Assembly (NCBI GenBank): GCA_003446775.1
Contig: DMCH01000026.1
Span: forward strand, 1-10,798
Direction: 5' to 3'
Origin: Chloroflexota bacterium
GTDB taxonomy: Bacteria; Chloroflexota; Dormibacteria; Dormibacterales; Dormibacteraceae
Length of the DNA: 10,798 nt
Positions 1-5,716 of this stretch are shown here, in pieces. The notes beneath the pieces were generated by a model. The model was not told where the DNA came from. It saw only the letters and a program-made list of their open reading frames with translations, and ran no database searches. Numbering within the stretch: position 1 is the first letter of the stretch; each line of letters begins with the position of its first letter. The position numbers were made by a program, and so were the translations under genes.

Positions 1-674
1 TAGTCGGGAATCACCCGCGCTTTGAGCCCCGCATCGGCGACGGCTGCAACATAGTCGTCTGTCTCGGTCAGCCTCAGGCGATGTGTCTCGATGAAGTACT
101 CGATGCCGGCATCGGTTTGGACGAGGTGGTGCATCTCGAGCTCGGTGATGCTCCCCTCTCGGCGGCTGAACGAGAGGCGCACAACGGTGACTTCGCTGTC
201 GTGGGCGACATCGGGGTGGTCAGGACGGAAGTTGTCGCGCCACTGGTCGGGGCGCACCCAGCCGTCGAGAATCAAGACTCCTCCGGGCGCGACGTGCGCC
301 GCGAGTCGCGCGACGGCGGCCCGCAACTCTCCTGGATCATGCATGTAGCCGATGCTGCTGAAGAGACAGGTGACGGCGTCGAATGTCTTGCCAAGGTCGA
401 GCGTACGCATATCGGCCTCGCGCAACGGAACACCGGGCAGCCGTGTCCGGGCCACGGCGAGCATTGCAGGACTTAGGTCTACGCCCTCGACCGTGTACCA
501 GCGCTGCATCTCGACCAGGTGAGCCCCGGTGCCACAGGCCACGTCGAGCAAGGTCTTGGCGGTCGGGCATGCCTCCTGGATGATCCGGTGCAGTTCCGCG
601 GCCTCGGCGGGATAGTCCTTGATCCCCGACCCCACATAAAGGAGGTCGTAGATCCGGGCGCTCTTGTCGTACAC
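1..674 (-). CDS. Class I SAM-dependent methyltransferase, DesVI/TylM1-like (3' end beyond window)
   Basis: The frame reads from a GTG at 674-672 to the left edge, giving 224 codons. An in-frame TAG lies two codons upstream and no ATG fits, so GTG is the natural start; no Shine-Dalgarno is visible. Seen: the SAM-binding motif DVACGTG at residues 44-50, the acidic loop GVDLS at 64-68, ADM at 88-90, CLFSSIGY at 103-110 and APGG at 129-132. The N-terminus (YDKSARIYDLLY) and the motif order match the cytosolic family that includes the amino-sugar N,N-dimethyltransferases DesVI and TylM1, which are about 240 residues long, so only the last 10-20 residues should be missing. Sugar dimethylation is a family-based possibility only: no deoxysugar or glycosyltransferase genes are in view, and many relatives are orphan methyltransferases of unknown substrate. 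It is divergent from nothing intact; a response-regulator relic lies just upstream of its start. Confidence 0.88.
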   Translation of the reverse strand, partial: MYDKSARIYDLLYVGSGIKDYPAEAAELHRIIQEACPTAKTLLDVACGTGAHLVEMQRWYTVEGVDLSPAMLAVARTRLPGVPLREADMRTLDLGKTFDAVTCLFSSIGYMHDPGELRAAVARLAAHVAPGGVLILDGWVRPDQWRDNFRPDHPDVAHDSEVTVVRLSFSRREGSITELEMHHLVQTDAGIEYFIETHRLRLTETDDYVAAVADAGLKARVIPD

Positions 675-711
675 GATCTAACGGTAGGTCAGGGCGTGAT
701 GCGCATGCGGA

Positions 712-780
712 AAGCTGGAGTTGAGGGATCGCGTGCAGGCGGTGATCCTGGCCTACGAGGCTGGGCTAGCCCGGGGTTAG
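712..780 (+). pseudogene. Relic of the C-terminus of a NarL/LuxR-type response regulator
   Basis: Read on the plus strand, 712-780 encodes K-L-E-L followed by RDRVQAVILAYEAGLARG and a TAG stop. This is the hallmark end of LuxR-type helix-turn-helix response regulators (last recognition-helix residues, then R-D-R-x-Q-A-V-x-x-A-Y-E-x-G-L). The frame is closed just upstream by a TGA at 697-699. Shifting frame there gives V-M-R-M (696-707), which resembles the preceding V-x-R-I of the family and would imply a 2-nt loss. The receiver domain and most of the HTH are absent, so the piece cannot function. It lies antisense to both neighbours, and its stop overlaps the stop of the TetR gene. It looks like a decayed gene end left by recombination. 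The match is by family recall, not by a search. Confidence 0.68.
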
Positions 781-1394
781 CGGGCCTTGCGCGGCGCGGA
801 CTCGAGCTCGTCGAGTCGCGGGCCGATCTGTGCCAGGTCAAGAGCCTGGGTGACGAGTTTGATCATGTCGCCGCGGCCGTCTTGCCGGATCCACTCCAGG
901 ATGGCCTCGAAAGTTGCCGTCAAGAAGATCATCGCCAGGACCCTCAGCTCGAAGTCGGAGGCGTCCCGACCCGTCCGGGAGGCCAGGATGCTCGCGATGA
1001 GGTCTCGCGCTTTCTCAATCTCCTCCCAGAGCCGCGCCCTCAACTCGGGCACTGCGAGCGAGAGCTTCGATCGGGCGAGGATGACGTCGTGGTCGCGCTC
1101 CATTACACCCGCAAGTCCGTTGAGCAGGCCGTGCAACACAGCGCTCAGGGGTTCGCTCGCCGGTATCGACGTCATCATCGAGAAGATCATCGGGTCGTAG
1201 CGGTCGAAGAGGACCACATCCTCTTTGGTCGGAAAGTAGTTGAAGAAGGTGCTGGGTGAGATCTCCGCGGCGGCCGCAATCTGCTCGATCGTGGTTTCCG
1301 AGTAGCCCCGCTCCTTAAACAGGCGCAGGGCTTCGCGCTGGATCGCCTCTTTGGTCTTGAGCTTCTTGCGCTCGCGTAATCCGGTCGCGGTCAT
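777..1394 (-). CDS. TetR/AcrR-family transcriptional regulator
   Basis: A 205-residue protein of normal TetR length. The N-terminal DNA-binding domain is clear: LRERKKLKTKEAIQREALRLF at about 5-26, then the HTH around TTIEQIAAAAEISPSTFFNYF at about 34-54 and the following KEDVV. The helical C-terminal ligand domain (about 70-190, with VPELRARLWEE and FELRVLAMIFL) resembles TetR members described as having an acyl-CoA-like ligand-binding domain; that subfamily assignment is tentative. Its ATG overlaps the stop of the MFS exporter in an ATGA (1391-1394), so it is the second gene of that operon and probably translationally coupled to it. By analogy with other TetR-exporter pairs it is likely to repress the operon from a site near 2969-3020 and be released by an exported compound. 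Its TAA falls inside the stop region of an antisense response-regulator relic, so the last few residues may have been reshaped by that junction. Confidence 0.93.
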   Translation of the reverse strand: MTATGLRERKKLKTKEAIQREALRLFKERGYSETTIEQIAAAAEISPSTFFNYFPTKEDVVLFDRYDPMIFSMMTSIPASEPLSAVLHGLLNGLAGVMERDHDVILARSKLSLAVPELRARLWEEIEKARDLIASILASRTGRDASDFELRVLAMIFLTATFEAILEWIRQDGRGDMIKLVTQALDLAQIGPRLDELESAPRKAR

Positions 1395-2968
1395 TGCACG
1401 CTCACGCCCCTCTCCCTAACCCTCTCCCCTGCGGGGATAGGGGATTCGCGAGGTGCCCGGGCCGGGAGGAACAGCGCCATCAGGATCGCGCCAGCAATCA
1501 TCATCGCGGCGCTCACCAGCATCACCTCGGACATGCCCTGAGAGTAAGACTCCTGGGCCGCTCGCAGCAGGCGGGCGCCGAGCGGGCTCGGAAGGTGGCG
1601 GGCGATCGCGGCCGCGACGGCAACACTGCTCTGCGCGGCAGCCTGCACCTGCGCGGGCAGGCCTGCGAGCTGCCCATTGATGTGGGACTGATAGGCGCTG
1701 TTGAGGATGCTGCCCATGATGGCGACGCCGAACGAAGAGCCGATGTTCTGTAACGTGCGAGTGAGGGCGCTGCCAGCGCCGGTCTCGCCCGCAGGCAAGG
1801 AGCCGAGGATGGCGTCGAGCGCCGGGATCATGGTCAACGCGATGCTGATGCCGATCACCGCGAGGGAGATCCCCACCAGCCCGTAACCGGTGTCGACACC
1901 GACCCGCGAAAGCATGAACATGCCTACGGCGTTGCCGAGCATGCCGCCCGCGACCACGATCTTGGCTCCGAACCGCTTCGCGAGAACGTCGGTGCTGATG
2001 GCGCCGACCATCATCGCGGCGATCAAGGGAATGAGCCGGATGCCCGTGCCCTGGGCGTCGTTGCCCTGCACGATCTGCAAGAAGGGCGAGAGGATGAAGA
2101 GCACGCCCGTCATCGCGAAACCGACGATGGTAAAGGCAACTGTGGCCCAGGAGAATCGCGCGCTCTTGAAGAGCTTCAGGTCGATGAGCGGAAAGCGCGT
2201 TCGCAGCTGCCACACCGCGAACGCCGCTACCAGAACGGCGCCACCGACGATCGGGCCGGCGACCTGCGCGTCGCTCCAGCCGCGGATCGGCTGCTCGATG
2301 ATGCCGTACACGATCCCGGTGACCCCGACCACCTCCAACATGGCGCCGACCCAGTCGAGCCGCCGCGCCGCAGGGTCCTTGCTCTCCGGCACGAAGAACC
2401 ACGTACCGATGACGGCGATCACGACCACGGGCGCGTTGATCAAGAAGATGGAGCCCCAGTCATAGTGGGTCAGAAGCCACCCGGCGACCAGCGGCCCGAG
2501 CGGAAGGCCGATAAAAGCGCCGGCTCCGGCCAGGCCGATGGCGCGCTGACGCTCGTCGGTCTGGAACATGGACGGCAGCATCGACTGCATGAGCGGCAGG
2601 ACGATGGCGCCGCTGATGCCCATGACGACCCGCATCGCAATCAACCCGTTGGCGGACGTCATCTGGCTGGCGATCACCGAGGAGATGCCGAATGTCGCCA
2701 GGCCGATGAGCAGCATCTTCTTGCGGCCGAGCCGGTCACCCAGGACCCCGGCCGGGAGCATGAAGCCCGCGAGCGCGAGCGTGTAGGCGGCGGACATCCA
2801 CTGCAGCTGGTCGGTGGTGGCGTTGAGCTTGGCCGACAGGGTGGGGAGGGCGGTGATGAGGATCGTGATGTCGAGCCCGAGCACCAGCCCGCTCAGGGTG
2901 AGGGCAGCCAGGCCCAGCCAGCGGCCTCGCAGCCTCTCCGGCGCTGTTCCTACTGTGGTCATGTTCAT
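1391..2968 (-). CDS. MFS drug exporter, DHA2 family (EmrB/QacA-like, 14 TM)
   Basis: A 525-residue integral membrane proton antiporter of the drug:H+ antiporter-2 group, a length typical for 14-helix members. Seen: the motif D1-like LDITILITALP at 32-42 in TM1, motif A GVLGDRLGRKK at 74-84 in the TM2-3 loop, a motif B arginine in AMRVVMGISGA near 111-121, and the antiporter motif C with IGLPLGP at about 153-159, followed by W-G-S-I-F-L-I-N-A-P. Hydrophobic segments continue to about residue 505. The start at 2968 has a strong Shine-Dalgarno (GGAGGAGG, 7 nt away); a second ATG two codons later is less well spaced. It is first in an operon with the overlapping TetR gene and divergent from the phosphoesterase. 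Oddity: the last 20 or so residues (PRESPIPAGERVRERG) are encoded by a palindromic intergenic-type repeat and are unlikely to be ancestral transporter sequence. The substrate cannot be predicted. Confidence 0.95.
   Translation of the reverse strand: MNMTTVGTAPERLRGRWLGLAALTLSGLVLGLDITILITALPTLSAKLNATTDQLQWMSAAYTLALAGFMLPAGVLGDRLGRKKMLLIGLATFGISSVIASQMTSANGLIAMRVVMGISGAIVLPLMQSMLPSMFQTDERQRAIGLAGAGAFIGLPLGPLVAGWLLTHYDWGSIFLINAPVVVIAVIGTWFFVPESKDPAARRLDWVGAMLEVVGVTGIVYGIIEQPIRGWSDAQVAGPIVGGAVLVAAFAVWQLRTRFPLIDLKLFKSARFSWATVAFTIVGFAMTGVLFILSPFLQIVQGNDAQGTGIRLIPLIAAMMVGAISTDVLAKRFGAKIVVAGGMLGNAVGMFMLSRVGVDTGYGLVGISLAVIGISIALTMIPALDAILGSLPAGETGAGSALTRTLQNIGSSFGVAIMGSILNSAYQSHINGQLAGLPAQVQAAAQSSVAVAAAIARHLPSPLGARLLRAAQESYSQGMSEVMLVSAAMMIAGAILMALFLPARAPRESPIPAGERVRERGVSVQ
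1407..1443. repeat. REP-like palindromic repeat inside the exporter gene's 3' end
   Basis: The plus strand reads CCCCTCTCCCTAAC followed by an inverted repeat: CCCTCTCCCC (1420-1429), loop TGC, GGGGATAGGG (1433-1442), one mismatch in ten pairs. This CCCTCTCCC-TAACCCTCTCCCC layout is a familiar interspersed intergenic repeat pattern in high-GC bacteria. A related copy lies next to the tRNA at 9194-9211; 16 of 18 positions agree when 1420-1437 is reverse-complemented. Here it lies in frame within the exporter's last codons, ending 16 bp upstream (on the plus strand) of the TetR start overlap. Confidence 0.6.
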
Positions 2969-2975
2969 CCTGGCG

Positions 2976-2983
2976 CCTCCTCC
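2976..2983 (-). promoter_or_regulatory. Shine-Dalgarno of the MFS exporter
   Basis: On the minus strand this is GGAGGAGG, seven bases before the ATG at 2968. It is the strongest ribosome-binding site of the left half and fixes the first of two nearby ATGs as the start. Confidence 0.8.
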
Positions 2984-2985
2984 GG

Positions 2986-3020
2986 ATTTGATCTAGTCAC
3001 ATGATAAATAGAGTCACCCT
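2986..3020. promoter_or_regulatory. Divergent promoter/operator region with AGTCAC direct repeat
   Basis: This AT-rich patch separates the minus-strand exporter from the plus-strand phosphoesterase and runs into the latter's first codons. AGTCAC occurs twice, at 2995-3000 and 3012-3017, 17 bp apart. Read on the minus strand these are GTGACT boxes; the upstream one could serve as a -35 with TAGATC (2995-2990) as a weak -10. A gapped TGA-N5-TCA dyad lies at 2989-2999. Any of these could be the TetR operator or promoter elements; none is a textbook match. Confidence 0.3.
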
Positions 3021-3849
3021 AAAAATCAAGAGGCTACAGAAAGTGGCGGGCGCCCTCGTGGTGGTGGCGGGGTTGGGAGCCTGCTCAGTCGGCGGCGGGC
3101 ACACCGATCACGGCTCGCCCCGTCACTTGTTCCTCATCGTGATGGAGAACAAATCGCCTCAGCAGGCCCTGGCGGGCGTGTACACCGGGCATCTCGCCGC
3201 CACAGAGGGCGTGGCGAACAACTACCGGGCGATCACGCACCCGAGCGTGCCGAATTACCTTGCCCTGACCTCGGGCTCGACCTGGGGTATTCAGGACGAC
3301 AGCTATCACAAGCTGCCCACGGAGGACCTTGGCACCCAGCTCACCGCCGCGGGCGTGACCTGGCGCGCGTACATGGAAGGCCTCGGCGACGGCGGGTGCC
3401 TGAACAGCCCGGTTCCTTACGACCCGGGGCACAATCCATTCGCGTTCTACGGCGGGCGCTGTCCTGGCAATGTGGTGCCTCTCACCCAGATGGCCGGGGA
3501 CCTGAATGCCAACACGCCGAGTTTCAGCTGGATCACGCCCGACATGTGCCACGACACGCACAACTGCCCGGTAGCGACGGGCGACGACTGGCTGAAGCAA
3601 ATGGTGGGGCAGATCACGTACTCGGCCGCGTGGAAGAACAACGGCGTTCTTTTCATCACCTGGGATGAGGACGACGGCAGCGCCTCGAATCAGGTGCTGA
3701 CGTTGGTGCTGACGCCCGGTAAGGGGCACCGCGAGAGCTCCGCCCCCTACGACCACTACTCCTTGCTGGCAACGATCGAGGACCTGCTCGGCGTCGGCCG
3801 CCTGGGCCATGCGGCACAAGCCCAGCCGATGAACGACCTGGTGGGCTAG
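3001..3849 (+). CDS. Lipoprotein phosphoesterase (acid phosphatase / phospholipase C-like family)
   Basis: A 282-residue secreted lipoprotein. The N-terminus has a basic region (KIKRLQK, 8-14), a hydrophobic stretch and a lipobox L-G-A-C with the lipidated Cys at 28. The mature part matches the phosphoesterase/alkaline phosphatase-like superfamily (Pfam Phosphoesterase, PF04185): IVMENKS at 46-52 near the metal/nucleophile site, THPSVPNYLALTSG at 79-92, the PDMCHDTHNC segment at 180-189, ITWDEDDG at 219-226, and YDHYSLLATIEDLLGV at 250-265. The likely role is hydrolysis of phosphate esters outside the membrane for phosphate or lipid scavenging; the exact substrate is not readable. An in-frame TGA at 2989-2991 makes ATG 3001 the first possible start. 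It lacks a clear Shine-Dalgarno, so leaderless translation is possible. A GTG at 3043 has AAGAGG upstream but would remove the basic signal-peptide region. The next gene downstream is also exported. Confidence 0.88.
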   Translation: MINRVTLKIKRLQKVAGALVVVAGLGACSVGGGHTDHGSPRHLFLIVMENKSPQQALAGVYTGHLAATEGVANNYRAITHPSVPNYLALTSGSTWGIQDDSYHKLPTEDLGTQLTAAGVTWRAYMEGLGDGGCLNSPVPYDPGHNPFAFYGGRCPGNVVPLTQMAGDLNANTPSFSWITPDMCHDTHNCPVATGDDWLKQMVGQITYSAAWKNNGVLFITWDEDDGSASNQVLTLVLTPGKGHRESSAPYDHYSLLATIEDLLGVGRLGHAAQAQPMNDLVG

Positions 3850-3894
3850 CCGCCGAGTTCGCTAGTGGCGCGGAAGGCCGATTTGTGGCACGTT

Positions 3895-3911
3895 CTTAAG
3901 CTCGTGTTAAG
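3895..3911 (+). promoter_or_regulatory. 11-bp-phased TTAAG direct repeat, possible response-regulator site
   Basis: TTAAG occurs at 3896-3900 and 3907-3911, exactly 11 bp apart, so both lie on the same helix face. The pair also forms an inverted repeat CTTAA-N7-TTAAG. Tandem boxes with 11-bp phasing are typical of OmpR/PhoB-family regulators. It lies 51 bp before the start of the secreted Asp-box gene, in the only AT-rich part of the gap. Regulator identity is unknown. Confidence 0.35.
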
Positions 3912-3946
3912 GGGGGAGCTCGCTGAGGCCCTCCGGGGTTCAGATC

Positions 3947-3953
3947 AAGGAGG
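3947..3953 (+). promoter_or_regulatory. Shine-Dalgarno AAGGAGG deciding a TTG start
   Basis: A full AAGGAGG. It is only 2 nt from the GTG at 3956 but 8 nt from the TTG at 3962, so the TTG is the well-spaced initiation codon for the Asp-box protein. Confidence 0.75.
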
Positions 3954-3961
3954 TTGTGGTT

Positions 3962-5662
3962 TTGAAACCAGTCCGATTCGTGATCCTGGCGTTCGCCGCG
4001 GTCCTGGCCTTGAGCCAGACGCTGACCGGCTCGGCCGGCGTATCGGCGAACGTACGCGTGACGCATGACAACGGCACCGGCGGCGGGTACCTGAGCGCCG
4101 ACCAGCTGGTCGGAGGCTCCTATACGGACTCCGTGCTTTTCCGCTGTGGAACCGACCGCCGGCAGCAGAACGAGCCGACGCTCGCGATCGATCCCCGCAA
4201 CACCGCCATTCGCACGTCAGGCAGTAACGACTACTGCGCCATCCCGACCAACTTCGATGCATGGGCGGGCTTCTACCGATCCAATGACAGCGGCGCCACA
4301 TGGACGGACAGCCTGCTTCCCGGCTACAAGCTGGACACTTCCACGCAGGGCACAGCCAGCCCGGTGCACCAGATGGCGCTCGGCGGCGCCATCGCGGCCG
4401 GCGACCCGGTCCAGGCGTGGGACAAGGCCGGCAACGTCTTCTACATGGGCAACAACTTCAACCGCGGCATCGAGGACGGCCCGTCGGCCGCGTTCCGTGA
4501 CAACACCGGCGACGTGTGGGTCGCCACGTACGCGGCCTCCAACCCGGCCGACAGCTCGACAGACGGCTCGCGCTACGTGCGCACGGTGATCCTGGCCTCG
4601 AACGTTTTCGGCCTGGGCAGCTTCAACGACAAGACGGGCATCCAGGTCGATCAGGCCAACGGCAACGTTTACGCCGCGTGGTCGGACTTCCACGGCAACG
4701 GCTGCAACGAGATCGTGTTCTCGCGCTCGACCGACCACGGCGCCAGCTTCAGCGCGCCGATGAAGATCAGCAGCGTGTGCAGCAACCAGGGCCCGAACAT
4801 CGCCATCGGACCGACCGGCCAGGTGTATGTCTCCTGGTTTGCCAGCACCGGTGGCACCTTTGGCCAGGGCAACGTCACCATGGGCGCAGCCTTTGCCAGC
4901 TCCCTTGACGGCGGCCGGACCTTCAGCAAGGCGACCATCGCCGTGCCCTTCACACCCTTCGTCTCGAACCAGTTCTCCGGCAACGGAGCCCGCCAGTGCG
5001 GCGATGCGCCGTTCAACTGCCCGACCGGGCAGACCTTCCCGCGTTTCGACCTGGCCCAGCCGACCCTCACGACCAACGGGAACGACATCGTGATGGCGTT
5101 CCAGGTCGCCCTTGCCTCAGGCCAGGGACAGATCCAGGCCACGAAGTCGAGCAACGGCGGTTCTTCGTGGTCCACGCCCGCCGCGATCGACAAGGAGGCC
5201 AAGGGCCACCAGTTCTTCCCGTGGATAACGGCAGCGAACGGAATGTACAGCGCGGTCTACTACGACAGCCGGGCCGACCCCAACTACTCGGCCACGTCAG
5301 CGCCTTGCAACGACTCCTCAGGTAACGGCTATGCCTGCTTGAACGTGTTTTACACGAGCTCGACCGATGGAGTGAGTTGGACGACATCCCAAAAGCTCAC
5401 GAGCGTTCCGACCAACCCCAACTTCGAGCAGTTCGGAGGAAGGACGGTCCCGTTCATCGGCGACTACATCATGGTTTCGGCAGTCGGTAATGCGGTGGAG
5501 GCGGTCTGGACCGACCAGCGCGACACGGTCGCGGGTCCGGACTCCGACGGCAACGATCCCCTCGGGGATACCCACAACGGAGGCGTATGCGGGGCCTTCT
5601 CGACCTGCTTCGACCTCACAGGCGGCCTCGACCAGAACATCTACACGGCCAACGTCAGCTAG
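3962..5662 (+). CDS. Secreted Asp-box (BNR/sialidase-fold) protein
   Basis: Start chosen at TTG 3962 because AAGGAGG lies 8 nt upstream; the in-frame GTG at 3956 is too close. The result is a 566-residue protein with a classical signal peptide (MKPVRFVILAFAAVLALSQ), probably cut after V-S-A near residue 29. At least five Asp-box motifs (S-x-D-x-G-x-T/S-W/F) are visible: SNDSGATW (near 106), STDHGASF (near 254), SLDGGRTF (near 314), SSNGGSSW (near 396) and STDGVSW (near 467). They indicate a sialidase-type beta-propeller. An N-terminal EPTLAIDPRN segment is common in bacterial 'sialidase-like' secreted proteins. I cannot identify the sialidase catalytic arginine triad or RIP motif, so enzymatic sialidase activity is not claimed; a glycan-binding or structural role is equally possible. 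The mature chain has ten cysteines, consistent with disulfides outside the cell. It follows the lipoprotein phosphoesterase by 112 nt and ends in a strong hairpin terminator. Confidence 0.87.
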   Translation: MKPVRFVILAFAAVLALSQTLTGSAGVSANVRVTHDNGTGGGYLSADQLVGGSYTDSVLFRCGTDRRQQNEPTLAIDPRNTAIRTSGSNDYCAIPTNFDAWAGFYRSNDSGATWTDSLLPGYKLDTSTQGTASPVHQMALGGAIAAGDPVQAWDKAGNVFYMGNNFNRGIEDGPSAAFRDNTGDVWVATYAASNPADSSTDGSRYVRTVILASNVFGLGSFNDKTGIQVDQANGNVYAAWSDFHGNGCNEIVFSRSTDHGASFSAPMKISSVCSNQGPNIAIGPTGQVYVSWFASTGGTFGQGNVTMGAAFASSLDGGRTFSKATIAVPFTPFVSNQFSGNGARQCGDAPFNCPTGQTFPRFDLAQPTLTTNGNDIVMAFQVALASGQGQIQATKSSNGGSSWSTPAAIDKEAKGHQFFPWITAANGMYSAVYYDSRADPNYSATSAPCNDSSGNGYACLNVFYTSSTDGVSWTTSQKLTSVPTNPNFEQFGGRTVPFIGDYIMVSAVGNAVEAVWTDQRDTVAGPDSDGNDPLGDTHNGGVCGAFSTCFDLTGGLDQNIYTANVS

Positions 5663-5677
5663 CTTCAGAAAGCACGA

Positions 5678-5714
5678 GGGCGGCGGGCAATTGCTCGCCG
5701 CCCTACCTTTATCT
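5678..5714 (+). terminator. Rho-independent terminator after the Asp-box gene
   Basis: GGGCGGCG (5678-5685) pairs with CGCCGCCC (5696-5703). A G-U pair and two further G-C pairs extend this to an 11-bp stem closed by an AAUU loop. A T-rich but imperfect tail (TACCTTTATCT) follows. It starts 15 nt after the stop codon. It also sits only 13 nt before the start of the next gene. Confidence 0.8.
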
Positions 5715-5716
5715 AT

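Noticed and set aside
763..772. Perfect palindrome GGGCTAGCCC
   Set aside because: Too short and without a T-tract for a terminator; it falls within the codons of the response-regulator relic and is likely chance.
519..1259. Plus-strand open frame of 246 codons
   Set aside because: Antisense to the methyltransferase and TetR genes with no recognisable motif; the only real plus-strand signal in the area is the response-regulator relic in a different frame.
1416..2402. Minus-strand open frame of 328 codons inside the exporter
   Set aside because: It is frame-shifted relative to a clear 14-helix transporter and encodes Arg/His-rich sequence without any domain.
3043..3045. GTG as an alternative start of the phosphoesterase with AAGAGG upstream
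   Set aside because: It would remove the basic region needed before the hydrophobic core of the lipoprotein signal peptide.
3845..3865. CTAGC/GCTAG inverted repeat after the phosphoesterase stop
   Set aside because: Only five pairs with a loop of about eleven bases and no T-run; not convincing as a terminator.
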